A stretch of DNA of 29,671 bases from an uncultured Dialister sp. (GTDB lineage Bacteria; Bacillota; Negativicutes; Veillonellales; Dialisteraceae). Shown here one piece after another: positions 1-7,715 of this stretch. The DNA lies in assembly GCA_934193095.1 (NCBI GenBank), contig CAKPUX010000024.1, positions 1 to 29,671 on the forward strand, read 5' to 3'. Made by a program: the position numbers and the translations under genes. How positions within the stretch are numbered: the stretch's first letter is position 1; each line of letters starts with the position of its first letter. The notes below the pieces were generated by a model, which did no database searches, was not told the origin of the DNA, and was given only the letters and a program-made list of their open reading frames with translations.

Positions 1-9
1 GTAGAGGTT

Positions 10-15
10 TGTCAA
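10..15 (-). promoter_or_regulatory. Second -35 box (partial promoter at the edge)
   Basis: TTGACA on the minus strand, preceded by an A-rich run. It would form the downstream member of a tandem pair with the promoter at 81-109. The -10 element is outside the window. Confidence 0.5.
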
Positions 16-80
16 ATGATTTTTTTGAAATCTTTTTCATCGCTCTTTCGAACGGGGCCGCTTCATCAGCGACGGGTTTT

Positions 81-109
81 ATCTTACCACACTGCCTTCC
101 TTGTGTCAA
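81..109 (-). promoter_or_regulatory. Strong sigma-A promoter firing left, rRNA-operon-like
   Basis: On the minus strand a perfect -35 box TTGACA (104-109) is followed by a 17-nt spacer and the -10 box TAAGAT (81-86). An A-rich tract lies directly upstream of the -35, like an UP element. A second TTGACA (10-15), also preceded by an A-run, sits about 94 bp downstream; its -10 box would lie outside the window. Tandem strong promoters with A-tracts are typical of rRNA operon leaders, so an rRNA or tRNA operon probably starts just left of base 1. The promoter is seen in the sequence; the rRNA identity is inference. Confidence 0.7.
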
Positions 110-247
110 CTGCTTTTTTCATGTTTTTTTGATAGGGCGTCTTACTGGCACTGCCTGTCCTCCGCAAGCGAAAAAGATTTCTCGCTCCGTTCTATGTGAC
201 GATGGCAAGCACGCTTCACAAAGCCGGCTCGTCATCGAGATGAGCGT

Positions 248-263
248 ATAGTATATATACTAT
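248..263. promoter_or_regulatory. 16-bp perfect palindrome ATAGTATATATACTAT, candidate operator
   Basis: The 16-bp sequence is a perfect inverted repeat. Its half-site ATAGTATA recurs at 413-420 and, inverted, at 441-448, just ahead of the permease gene. The surrounding 240-460 region is strikingly AT-rich compared with its neighbours. A dimeric repressor or activator of the glycerate operon could bind these sites; the regulator is not encoded here. Confidence 0.4.
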
Positions 264-412
264 TTATATAGACGCGGGGAAGCCGCATCGCATTTCTGCT
301 CTCTTGCCTGAAAGCAGGACCCGCAAGGCAGATGCCCTGCCGGGCGGTTTTACGTCAATTATATATGTATATCATATATTCCCATACGCTTATTCCATGG
401 AAATTGCGCAAA

Positions 413-448
413 ATAGTATACTTTTATTCCTTGTTTGTGCTATACTAT
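413..448 (+). promoter_or_regulatory. Promoter/operator region of the glycerate operon
   Basis: ATAGTATA (413-420) and TATACTAT (441-448) form an inverted repeat with 20 nt between the arms. The right arm contains a plausible -10 box TATACT (441-446), and no clear -35 is present at the expected distance. A weak -35 with operator half-sites overlapping the -10 fits an operon needing activation or tight repression. The start codon at 502 is about 50 nt beyond the predicted transcription start. Confidence 0.4.
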
Positions 449-501
449 ACGCGTTATCGTTTCATTCATTCTTTTTAGTTGATACAAGTGAGGTATGTAT
501 T

Positions 502-1887
502 ATGACTGGCATTCCGCTGCTCATTGTGTTCTGTCTGGCGATCATTTTGATGATCGTAGCGATCTCGAAGTTCCACATCCATCCGTTTCTCTCGCTGATG
601 GGGACATCGCTTGTTCTGGCGGTGGTCGTGGGACTGCCGCTGGAGAAGATCCCCGGCATCATTGGTTCGGGATTCTCCGGTGTATTTTCCAGCATCGGTA
701 TCGTCATCATTTTAGGAGCGTTGATCGGGCTCATTCTGGAGAAGACGGGGGCTGCCATCCGCCTTGCGGATGTGGTGATCCGTTTCGTCGGAGAGAAGCA
801 TCCGCAGCTGGCGCTGATGCTGATGGGCTGGATCGTTTCCATTCCGGTCTTCTGCGACAGCGGCTTTGTCATTCTGAATCCGATCCGTAAGGCGCTGTGC
901 CGCAAGCTCAAGGGCGCAAGCCCGGCGGGCATGGCCGTAGCTCTTTCCGCCGGTCTGTATGCGGCTCATGTATTCATCCCGCCAACACCTGGTCCGATCG
1001 CTGCAGCCGGCTCTCTGGGTCTGGCTGACCATCTGGCTGGCGTCATCCTCGCGGGTGTCATCGCTTCCGTACCGGCGCTGGCTGCTGCTTACATTTTCTC
1101 TTTATATATCGCAAAGAAGGATATCTCTGTCCACGCAGATGAGAAGGAGTCTCCGGATACGGAGAAAAGCTATGAGGAGCTGGTGGCCGGCTTCGGGAAG
1201 CTGCCGGGTGCATTCTCCTCGTTCGCTCCGATCGTCATCCCTGTCATTCTGATGGCTCTGGGTTCTTTTGTTTCTATGATCGGTCTTCAGGGTTCTTCTG
1301 CTGTTCTCTGCAAATTCTTTGCTACGCCTATTATCGCGCTCACCGTCGGTCTGCTGCTGGCTGTGCGCCTGCTTGCCAGCACGCACACGATGAATCGTTT
1401 CGCAGCCATCACGGATGAGACGCTGAAAACGGTGGGGCCGATCCTTTTTGTCACGGCAGCGGGCGGCGTACTGGGCAAGGTCATCACGGCAGCCGGTTTC
1501 GTCGAATTCATGAAAGCCAATGCCGCTTTCCTTTCTTCGGTCGGCATTTTCTTCCCATTCCTGATCTCTGCCATCCTGAAGACGGCGCAGGGCAGCTCCA
1601 CGGTCGCGATCACCACGACAGCGGGCATCATGGGCATGTACACGGACTCGGCTTCCATGATGTCTGCTCTTGGTCTGCAGTCTGAAATGGCTGCGCTTCT
1701 GACGGTCATGGCGATCGGTGCGGGCGCGATGACTGTCTCGCACGCCAATGACAGCTACTTCTGGGTCGTCACCAATTTCACCGGGCTTGATCCGCAGGAT
1801 GGCTACCGGACACAGAGTATGATGACGCTCGTCGTCGGCATCGTTTCCATGGTCAGCATTTTCCTCGCTTCTCTTGTTCTACTGTAA
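502..1887 (+). CDS. GntP-family permease, probable glycerate transporter
   Basis: A 462-residue integral membrane protein of the GntP gluconate/glycerate:H+ symporter family, with about twelve hydrophobic segments. It starts MTGIPLLIVF and has the family's conserved stretch around SIPVFCDSGFVIL and a glycine/threonine-rich C-terminal half (AQGSSTVAITTTAG, SHANDSYFW). ATG 502 is chosen because AGTGAGG (487-493) lies 8 nt upstream and the length matches the family. The reading frame runs open upstream to a TTG at 304, but that extension is not family-like. A glycerate kinase gene follows 18 nt downstream, so the likely substrate is D-glycerate rather than gluconate, for which no kinase is present. 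Confidence 0.9.
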   Translation: MTGIPLLIVFCLAIILMIVAISKFHIHPFLSLMGTSLVLAVVVGLPLEKIPGIIGSGFSGVFSSIGIVIILGALIGLILEKTGAAIRLADVVIRFVGEKHPQLALMLMGWIVSIPVFCDSGFVILNPIRKALCRKLKGASPAGMAVALSAGLYAAHVFIPPTPGPIAAAGSLGLADHLAGVILAGVIASVPALAAAYIFSLYIAKKDISVHADEKESPDTEKSYEELVAGFGKLPGAFSSFAPIVIPVILMALGSFVSMIGLQGSSAVLCKFFATPIIALTVGLLLAVRLLASTHTMNRFAAITDETLKTVGPILFVTAAGGVLGKVITAAGFVEFMKANAAFLSSVGIFFPFLISAILKTAQGSSTVAITTTAGIMGMYTDSASMMSALGLQSEMAALLTVMAIGAGAMTVSHANDSYFWVVTNFTGLDPQDGYRTQSMMTLVVGIVSMVSIFLASLVLL

Positions 1888-1905
1888 TCGGCAGGAGGGT
1901 CACGC

Positions 1906-3045
1906 ATGAAAACCATCATTGCCATGGATTCTTTCAAGGGCTGTCTCTCGTCCCTGGATGCAGGAAATACGATCAAAGAGGCGATCCTTTCCCGCTATCC
2001 GTCTGACTCGGTCGAGGTCTTTCCGCTGGCAGACGGCGGGGAGGGGACGGTCGATGTGCTGACGGCGGGTCTTGGCGGAGACATCGTCCCCGTCACGGTG
2101 ACAGGGCCTCTGGGTCAGCCGGTCGCAAGCCGCTATGGCTGGCTTCCGAAGAGCCACACGGCTATCATTGAGATGGCGGATGCCTCCGGACTGCCTCTTG
2201 TGCCGCCGGCTTTTAGAAATCCGATGAATACCACCACCTACGGCCTCGGCGAGCTCATCAGTGCTGCCTTGTCCCGTGGATGCCGCCACTTCATCATCGG
2301 CATCGGTGGAAGTGCGACGAATGATGCCGGCATCGGCATGCTGACGGCGCTGAGCTATCATTTCTATCAGGAAGATGGCAACCGTGTCAAAGGCTACGGC
2401 CGTGATTTGGCGAAGATCGTGCGCATCGATGACAGAGAGGTATCTCCGCTCCTTCGGGAATGCCGCTTCGACATCGCCTGTGATGTGACGAATCCGCTCT
2501 GCGGCAGCGAGGGCTGTTCGCATGTCTTCGGCCCGCAGAAGGGCGCGACCCCCGAGATCGCCGCCCGCATGGACGCTGACATCGCCCGCTTTGCCGCTCT
2601 CGCCGAACGCTTCACCGGAAAGGCGGCTGCTCTTATCCCCGGAGCAGGCGCCGCCGGAGGTCTTGGCTTCGCATTCCATACATTTCTAAATGGATCGCTG
2701 ACGCCCGGGATCACGCTGGTCCTCGAAGCCATCCACATCGCTGATGCGCTTCCATCCGCCGACCTTGTCATCACCGGCGAGGGACGAATGGATCATCAGA
2801 CCGCGATGGGCAAGGCGCCTGTCGGCGTCGCACAGCTCGCCAAGCGCTGCGCGCCTTCCTGCCGCACCATCGCTCTCTGCGGCTGTGCGGCAAAAGAAGC
2901 TGCCTCTGTCAATGAGCATGGCATCGATGCCTATTTCCCCATCCTGCATGAGGCGATGGATGCGGAAGAGGCCATGCGGAAGGATGTCACGACGGCCAAT
3001 CTCCGTCAGACGGTCACCCAGGTCCTGCGTCTGATCCATGATTGA
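1906..3045 (+). CDS. Glycerate kinase (GlxK/GarK family)
   Basis: A 379-residue cytoplasmic kinase that phosphorylates D-glycerate; characterised members of this family (PF02595) mostly make 2-phosphoglycerate. Family motifs are intact: MDSFKGCLSS at residues 7-16, PLADGGEGT at 40-48, GIGGSATNDAG at 132-142, CDVTNPLCG at 192-200 and TGEGRMDHQT at 290-299. An AGGAGG ribosome binding site lies about 8 nt before ATG 1906. With the permease 18 nt upstream it forms a two-gene uptake-and-activation operon feeding lower glycolysis. Whether the 2- or 3-phosphate is made cannot be decided from sequence. No hairpin terminator follows; the spacer repeat module begins a few bases after the stop. Confidence 0.92.
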   Translation: MKTIIAMDSFKGCLSSLDAGNTIKEAILSRYPSDSVEVFPLADGGEGTVDVLTAGLGGDIVPVTVTGPLGQPVASRYGWLPKSHTAIIEMADASGLPLVPPAFRNPMNTTTYGLGELISAALSRGCRHFIIGIGGSATNDAGIGMLTALSYHFYQEDGNRVKGYGRDLAKIVRIDDREVSPLLRECRFDIACDVTNPLCGSEGCSHVFGPQKGATPEIAARMDADIARFAALAERFTGKAAALIPGAGAAGGLGFAFHTFLNGSLTPGITLVLEAIHIADALPSADLVITGEGRMDHQTAMGKAPVGVAQLAKRCAPSCRTIALCGCAAKEAASVNEHGIDAYFPILHEAMDAEEAMRKDVTTANLRQTVTQVLRLIHD

Positions 3046-3311
3046 GGGTTCAGAGTTTGCCCATGAGGCGTACTGCCCTTGATTGGGGATGAAAGCCTCT
3101 CTTGAATGAGAAATGGTGGTGCGGCGCATTTCGTCATCCTGAGCGGAGAAAAACGTCGTATGTTAAAAAAATGGCTTATCTGAAACAGGAGAGCTGAGTC
3201 GAAGGATCTAAGCGCCGCGGAAATTTGAAATTAGCGATTTTCTCGTATCACCAACCTAATCCCTAGCTACTAATTCCTAGTCACCAGTCCCTACGCAAAG
3301 GAGCACATCAA
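3046..3311. repeat. Mosaic spacer: 9-mer start, filled GC hairpin, 7-mer array
   Basis: No gene. In order it holds a GGTTCAGAG unit a few bases after the stop codon, a CCCTTGATTGGGGATGAAAGC module, a GAGAAAT unit, and GCGGCGC (3121-3127) paired with GCGCCGC (3212-3218). The loop of that hairpin is an 84-nt unit beginning TTTCGTCATCCTGAGCGG and ending GAGTCGAAGGATCTA. A degenerate 7-bp array of about six CCTAGTC-like units (3255-3296) runs up to the next gene's ribosome binding site. The same order recurs at 5245-5526. Confidence 0.75.
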
Positions 3312-3887
3312 ATGGATTTCAATGAACTATGCATCGGCTGCCGGACGTACCGCAGATTCCAGCCAAAAGAGATCGATGCGGGCATTCTGGATGAACTCAT
3401 GGAAAATGTCCGCATCGCAAACAGTGCAATGAATGCCCAGGTACTGCGCTACGTGCTGGTCAGAGAGCCCTCTCTCACCGCCGCCATGCAGCCTTTGATC
3501 CATTGGGCGGGCGCGCTCCCGCCGGAGCTTGGCACCCCGAAGGCAGGCGAAACGCCCGTGGCTTTTGTCCTCATCTGCAAAGAGGGCCGCGGAAATCCGT
3601 GGGACGATATCGACGTGGGCATCGCTGCACGGACGATCACGCTGAATGCGTATGCACACGGCATCGGCTCAGCCATGCTGGGCGCAGTGGAATTCCCAAA
3701 AGTGAAAGAGCTTCTTGCGCTTCCTGAAAACTGGAATCCGCGCCTTCTCATCGCACTCGGCTATCCGGGATGCGAGAGCCATATCGTGGGCGTGCCTGAA
3801 AACGGCTCGATCAAGTACTTCCTCGATGAGAAAAAGGACTACTGCGTACCGAAGCGTCAGCTGTCTGATATTTGTATCAAGAAATGA
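3312..3887 (+). CDS. Nitroreductase family protein
   Basis: A 191-residue protein of the nitroreductase (FMN-dependent oxidoreductase) superfamily. The N-terminal CRTYRRFQPKEI corresponds to the family's R-S/T-x-R-x-F flavin-phosphate segment. The middle NAYAHGIGSAMLGAVEFPKVKE matches the usual A-x-x-x-G-I/L-G-S/T motif, and LLIALGYPG is the typical C-terminal strand. A start at 3312 is supported by AAGGAG 9 nt upstream. It stands alone between two repeat-filled spacers and has its own terminator. The physiological substrate cannot be told from sequence. It differs clearly from the second family member at 28244-28834. Confidence 0.85.
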   Translation: MDFNELCIGCRTYRRFQPKEIDAGILDELMENVRIANSAMNAQVLRYVLVREPSLTAAMQPLIHWAGALPPELGTPKAGETPVAFVLICKEGRGNPWDDIDVGIAARTITLNAYAHGIGSAMLGAVEFPKVKELLALPENWNPRLLIALGYPGCESHIVGVPENGSIKYFLDEKKDYCVPKRQLSDICIKK

Positions 3888-3895
3888 TGCACGCC

Positions 3896-3927
3896 AAAAG
3901 CCTGCCCGACAGGGGCAGGCTTTTTTG
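3896..3927 (+). terminator. Rho-independent terminator of the nitroreductase gene
   Basis: A 12-bp stem, AAAAGCCTGCCC paired with GGGCAGGCTTTT around a short GACAG loop, ends in a T run. It begins 9 nt after the stop codon. Confidence 0.9.
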
Positions 3928-4449
3928 TGTGGGTAAGAGGTTTAGCCCCTGGGGCGGCTTGTCCTTTGATTCCGTTTGAAAGCTCTGCTTGAATGAGAAA
4001 TGAGAAATTAGAAATGCGAAATGGTGGTGCGGCGCATAAAAATCAAAAGCGCCGCGGAGGTTTGAATCTAGCGGTGTTCTCGTATCGCAACCTAATCCCT
4101 GGCTACTAATCCCTAGCTACCAGTCACTAGTCACCAGTCACTCAAGGTGCCTCATCCCTGCTTTCAAACTTGTGGCAGCGGTTTCGCCGCACCGATTCAG
4201 CCTTCCCCTTGAGGGGAAGGTGCCCCGAAGGGGCGGATAGGGTACCTGCGGCATGCAAGATGGCTGGGATAAACAGGAAATGCGTCTGCAAACATAGTGG
4301 CCCTCACGTAAGCACCCTATCCACCGCTAGCGCGGTCCCCCTTCCCCATACGGGGAAGGCTAATATGGTGGCGGCTTCGCCGCAAATATATATGGGGCGA
4401 TGCCCGAAGGTAGCATTCAAGTCACTAGTCACCAGTCACTAGTCACCAA
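3928..4449. repeat. Mosaic repeat spacer with empty GC hairpin, palindromes and two 7-mer arrays
   Basis: No gene. Contents in order: GAGAAAT-type 7-mers (3992-4022); the empty form of the GC hairpin (GCGGCGC 4029-4035, GCGCCGC 4049-4055); a 7-mer array of eight units (about 4090-4145); the palindrome pair at 4201-4246 (CTTCCCCTTGAGGGGAAGG then CCCCGAAGGGG); its variant CCCTATCCACCGCTAGCGCGG with a CCTTCCCC hairpin (4315-4362); and a last array of ACTAGTC/ACCAGTC units (4419-4453) running into the stop codon of the next gene. Confidence 0.75.
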
Positions 4450-5163
4450 TCACCCAATTTCAAATACCACGGTGACATGGCTATGCAGCTTCGTGTCTCC
4501 GGGGGAAAGCGGGGTCGACTCTTTGGCATCTGCTGCCGCGCCTGCCATCATGCGTACATTCATCGCGCGGTACGGGGTGACATCGGCACTGTCTTCATTG
4601 ACAGAGATCACATTCACGACCGAGCGGCCCAGCGTGCCTGCCATGATCTGTGCCTTGCGAAGCGCAGCAGCAGTCGCCTGTCGCAGGGCTTCCTCCTTGT
4701 ACTCCTGCGTCTTGCTCACGGAGAAATCCACGGAGTCGATGCGGTTCGCTCCGGCTTCTACGGCGGCATCCATGACGGCGGCCGTTTTATCCAGACGGCT
4801 CACCACGACCTTCATGGAATTCGTGCATTTATATTTCTTCGACTTCACGCGGCCCTTATCATCATAGATATTCTGCGGATACACATTGTAATTCTGCGTC
4901 TCGATCTTTGATGCATCTGCACCGGCGGCAATGACGGCATTCCGCACATCGGTCATGATCTGGGCATTCTCACGGGCCGCATTCTTCACCTGTGCCGACT
5001 CTGTCTCGACAGAGAGGTAAATGGCAGCGGTGTCACTCTTCGCCGTGACCTCTGCGCTCCCCGATACGGTGAGGCTCCTGCGCGGCAGCTCCTCCGCCTG
5101 CGCGGTCATCGTAGAAACGAGCAGCAGTCCGGCTGCTGCGATAGCGATCCATTTCTTATGCAT
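4450..5163 (-). CDS. SIMPL-domain (DUF541) exported protein
   Basis: A 237-residue protein with a clear signal peptide (residues 1-23, MHKKW then a hydrophobic core, cleavage after AQA). It is followed by a SIMPL/DUF541 domain: RSLTVSGSAEVTAKSDTA, a VxGSGEV-like start, then repeated alpha/beta segments. It is expected in the periplasm or envelope; family members have no well-defined biochemical role (oxidative-stress and envelope links are reported for some). AAAGGAGG precedes ATG 5163. The gene is monocistronic with a near-consensus promoter. Its stop codon (4450-4452) lies inside a 7-mer repeat array. Confidence 0.88.
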   Translation of the reverse strand: MHKKWIAIAAAGLLLVSTMTAQAEELPRRSLTVSGSAEVTAKSDTAAIYLSVETESAQVKNAARENAQIMTDVRNAVIAAGADASKIETQNYNVYPQNIYDDKGRVKSKKYKCTNSMKVVVSRLDKTAAVMDAAVEAGANRIDSVDFSVSKTQEYKEEALRQATAAALRKAQIMAGTLGRSVVNVISVNEDSADVTPYRAMNVRMMAGAAADAKESTPLSPGDTKLHSHVTVVFEIG

Positions 5164-5184
5164 AGGTCTTCCTCCTTTGAAATT

Positions 5185-5197
5185 GACTAACGGTCAT
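5185..5197. promoter_or_regulatory. Inverted repeat TGACTAACGGTCA, candidate repressor site
   Basis: TGAC-N5-GTCA lies at the expected transcription start, between the -10 box and the ribosome binding site. This spacing is typical of TetR-type operators that block a strong promoter. No TetR gene is in the window, so this is inference. Confidence 0.35.
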
Positions 5198-5204
5198 TTT
5201 ATTC

Positions 5205-5233
5205 ATTATAGGGAAAGAAACCAAGTTTGTCAA
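5205..5233 (-). promoter_or_regulatory. Consensus promoter of the SIMPL gene
   Basis: TTGACA (5228-5233, minus strand), exact 17-nt spacer, TATAAT (5205-5210). This is a fully consensus sigma-A promoter reading toward the gene that starts at 5163. Confidence 0.85.
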
Positions 5234-5526
5234 ACGGAAGGGAACAGGTTCAGGGTTCGTCCCTGGGGCGTATCGCCCTTTGATTGCGGATGAAAGCTTC
5301 GCTTGAATGAGAAATTAGAAATGAGAAATGGTGGTACGGCGCATTTCGTCATCCTGAGCGGAGAAAAACGTCGTATATGAAAAAATAGCTTATCTGAAAT
5401 AGGAGAACTGAGTCGAAGGATCTAAGCGCCGCGAAGGTTTGAAACTGGCGGTTTTCTCGTATCGCAAACCTAATCCCTAGCCACTAATCCCTAGCTACCA
5501 ATCCCTAGCCACTAGTCACCAGCCAC
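5234..5526. repeat. Mosaic repeat spacer, filled hairpin form, ending inside the DUF523 gene
   Basis: No complete gene. It repeats the module order of 3046-3300: a GGTTCAGGG unit, a CCCTTTGATTGCGGATGAAAGC module, GAGAAAT 7-mers, CGGCGC (5337-5342) and GCGCCG (5426-5431) enclosing the 84-bp TCATCCTGAGCGG...GAGTCGAAGGATCT unit, then a degenerate 7-mer array (5468-5526) that runs into the last codons of the DUF523 gene. Confidence 0.75.
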
Positions 5527-5952
5527 TCCTGATTCCACATCCTCCTCATCGATCACACGCACGCCCGCCCGACGCAGTGCCTTCGCAAGGAGCCCTTGGC
5601 CCTTGATCTTTTTCCCGCTGAATGTGCCGTCATAGATCTCATGAACACCGCAGGTGGGACTTTTCGCCTTGAGGATCGCACACTCGATCTCTTCCCCCGC
5701 AAGCGCTTCCAGTGTCCGTGCGACGCCTGCGCGATACACGGCATCCAGATCCTTCCCTTCGCAGGAGATCACGCGTCCTTCGCGAAGCTCCACCGGCGGC
5801 CGCGGGACCGGCATGCCGGCGGCGACCTCCGGGCAGACAGGGATCACCTCTCGCCCCTTCACATAGGAGATCACAGCTTCATTTCGATTGTTTCCGCCGC
5901 TGTACTTGCAGTTTCGCCCCAAAAGGCAGGCGCTGACGATGATCTTCTTCAT
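5512..5952 (-). CDS. DUF523 protein, TudS-like desulfurase family
   Basis: A 146-residue protein of DUF523, the family that includes thiouracil desulfurase (TudS), an iron-sulfur enzyme that removes sulfur from thiolated bases. Family hallmarks are intact: VSACLLGRNCKYSGG (Cys9, Cys15), VCPEVAAGMPVPRPP (Cys40) and KSPTCG (Cys101), which give enough conserved cysteines for a cluster. The start at 5952 is family-like, but its ribosome binding site is modest (AAAGGAG, close spacing). The last five residues and stop (GVAGD, TAG) are encoded by the adjoining 7-mer array, so the C-terminus appears to have been rewritten by the repeat. The substrate in this organism is unknown. Confidence 0.85.
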   Translation of the reverse strand: MKKIIVSACLLGRNCKYSGGNNRNEAVISYVKGREVIPVCPEVAAGMPVPRPPVELREGRVISCEGKDLDAVYRAGVARTLEALAGEEIECAILKAKSPTCGVHEIYDGTFSGKKIKGQGLLAKALRRAGVRVIDEEDVESGVAGD

Positions 5953-6110
5953 AAAGACTCCTTTGGTAAACAGATTCTATGGGTTCAACGGGTTCTAGTG
6001 GCAACTTCGCTGCCATTTGAGATGATGGTATTCTCGTATCGCTAACCTAATCCCTAGCCACTCATCCCTAGCCACCAGTCACTAGTCACTAGTCACTAGC
6101 TACCAATCAT
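5953..6110. repeat. 9-mer and 7-mer arrays between DUF523 and pfkA
   Basis: Three 9-bp units (GATTCTATG, GGTTCAACG, GGTTCTAGT; 5973-5999) are followed, after a TTCTCGTATCG link, by a 7-mer array (about 6045-6108). That array holds three nearly perfect CACTAGT units. Confidence 0.75.
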
Positions 6111-6143
6111 AAAAAAGTGGCGCCATACGAACAGTGCGCCGCT
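6111..6143 (-). terminator. Probable terminator of pfkA
   Basis: On the minus strand AGCGGCGC pairs with GCGCCACT (one mismatch) and is followed by six T. It starts directly after the pfkA stop codon. Confidence 0.6.
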
Positions 6144-6148
6144 TTGCT

Positions 6149-7120
6149 TCATTCCATCCCCGTCGCTCCCAGCATGACGGCGAGATCGTAGAGATCTCTG
6201 CGGAATGGTTCTTTCTCTTTTTTTGCCTCTTTGTAGGAAAGAATACGCACGCGGCCTCTGTGCATACCGATGAGCGCTCCGGTCTCTCCCCGGAGGAGCG
6301 CAGTCACCGCGCACGCGCCCAGGATGGAGCCGAGCTGGCAGTCTCTGGCCGTCGGCTGACCACCGCGCTGGATGAAGCCGAGCGTGGTCGTACAGACGTC
6401 GATCTTTGTATGCTCTTTCAGCCACTCCCCCAGCGAGCGGGCATCGCCCGCGCCTTCCGCACAGATGATGATGCTGTTCGTCCGTCCCAGCTTCATCTGC
6501 GCCTCGAGGCTCCGTGCCAGCGTCTCCCGTTCAAAGGGTACCTCCGGCACCAGGATGTACTCTGCTCCGCAGGCAAGGCCCGCATCGAGTGCGATGTGTC
6601 CCGCGAAACGTCCCATAACCTCCACAATGGCGGCACGTTCGTGGGCAGACGCACTGTCGCGGATGCGGCTCACGGCAGAAACGACCACGTTCACCGCCGT
6701 ATCATGACCGATGGTCTCATCCGTCCCATGCATGTCGTTATCGATGGTACCCGGCACCGTCACTGTCGGGATGCCGAGGTGCGTCAAAACCTCTGCCCCC
6801 TGCACAGAACCGTCGCCGCCGATGACAACGAGCCCGTCGATGCCGTGCTTCCTTAAAATATCCGCCGCTTGGATCTGATTCTTTCGTTCAAAGAAAGCCT
6901 GACAGCGCGCCGTGCGCAGCATCGTCCCGCCGCGCAGCACGATCCCGCCTACAGACGCCGAAGTCATCGGCGTGATGTCTTCATCCAGAAGTCCTGCATA
7001 GCCACGCTCAATGCCATATATCTCGGCGTCCATGGCAAGTGCCGTCCGGACAACGCTTCTGACAGCTGCATTCATGCCCTGTGCATCACCGCCGCTTGTC
7101 AGTACAGCCAGTCGTTTCAT
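6149..7120 (-). CDS. pfkA: ATP-dependent 6-phosphofructokinase
   Basis: A 323-residue PfkA-family enzyme that phosphorylates fructose 6-phosphate in glycolysis. Its numbering aligns without gaps to the well-studied E. coli enzyme: GGDAQGMN (10-17), GGDGS (101-105), TIDND (125-129) with catalytic Asp127, MGR (169-171), and allosteric residues Arg21, Arg25, Arg154 and Glu187. Gly104 and Gly124 indicate ATP rather than pyrophosphate as donor. Oddly, two residues that contact the sugar phosphate in E. coli are changed: Arg243 is Cys and His249 is Phe, while Arg162 and Arg252 remain. AGGAGG precedes the ATG. It lies 52 nt after the shikimate-kinase-like gene, probably co-transcribed. Confidence 0.93.
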   Translation of the reverse strand: MKRLAVLTSGGDAQGMNAAVRSVVRTALAMDAEIYGIERGYAGLLDEDITPMTSASVGGIVLRGGTMLRTARCQAFFERKNQIQAADILRKHGIDGLVVIGGDGSVQGAEVLTHLGIPTVTVPGTIDNDMHGTDETIGHDTAVNVVVSAVSRIRDSASAHERAAIVEVMGRFAGHIALDAGLACGAEYILVPEVPFERETLARSLEAQMKLGRTNSIIICAEGAGDARSLGEWLKEHTKIDVCTTTLGFIQRGGQPTARDCQLGSILGACAVTALLRGETGALIGMHRGRVRILSYKEAKKEKEPFRRDLYDLAVMLGATGME

Positions 7121-7172
7121 GATAGTTGCCTCCTCATAGATAAGAAACCAGGAATGGAAGCTGCGCCCTTTA

Positions 7173-7715
7173 TCACAATCTCCGCTCAGCGAACTCTACA
7201 TGATGCTGGTCCAGATAGCGGGCGATCAGGATCGCGGTCTGCTCCGGGTGGCAGTTGGTCGTATTGATGACCACATCCACACGGTCGCGCCACTTCGCCC
7301 ATTTCCGCAGCATCTGCCGCACATAGCCATCCACATCGGAATAGTCCATGGTCGGGCGCTTGCCGATGCGGCGGCGCACCCGCTCTGCGAGGCGGTACGG
7401 CTTCGCATAGAGCAGCACCATTACGCCATGCTCCGCAAGGAGGTGAAATTTCTCCTCCGTCATGGGGTAATTGCCCCCCATCGCGATCACCGCTTCATGG
7501 TAGTAACGGACGCGGCTGATCACCTGCATTTCCTTTTCCGCGAAGGCCTCTGCCCCCGCATCGCGATAGAAGTCGGCGATCTTCATCCCCGTATCCCGCT
7601 CCATCATGCGGTCTGTGTCCGCAAGCTGCCAATCCAGCCCATCGGCCAGGATCTTCGCCGCTCTGCTTTTACCGGTCCCCATCGGACCGATCAGTACAAT
7701 ATTTCTCTTCTTCAT
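7173..7715 (-). CDS. Shikimate kinase-like protein
   Basis: A 180-residue P-loop kinase of the shikimate kinase family (shikimate 3-phosphate step of chorismate synthesis). The Walker A GPMGTGKS (10-17) and acidic ADTD (32-35) are intact, and KRP (119-121) corresponds to the lid arginine. Two substrate-site features are not standard: the Arg of the usual F-R-x-x-E is replaced (AFAEKE, 57-62), and the usual GGG is GGN (80-82). The start is placed at 7715 (MKKRNIV) with GAGG upstream; a longer in-frame start at 7754 adds non-family residues. It overlaps the 3' end of the PilO-like gene by 47 nt. It may be a diverged AroK or a kinase with another substrate. Confidence 0.75.
   Translation of the reverse strand: MKKRNIVLIGPMGTGKSRAAKILADGLDWQLADTDRMMERDTGMKIADFYRDAGAEAFAEKEMQVISRVRYYHEAVIAMGGNYPMTEEKFHLLAEHGVMVLLYAKPYRLAERVRRRIGKRPTMDYSDVDGYVRQMLRKWAKWRDRVDVVINTTNCHPEQTAILIARYLDQHHVEFAERRL

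Noticed and set aside
9..251. Open frame of 80 codons at the left edge
   Set aside because: It lies over the leftward tandem promoter region, has no ribosome binding site and no protein-like composition.
4081..4142. CRISPR array
   Set aside because: The repeats are contiguous 7-bp units without spacers of constant length, and no cas genes are present.
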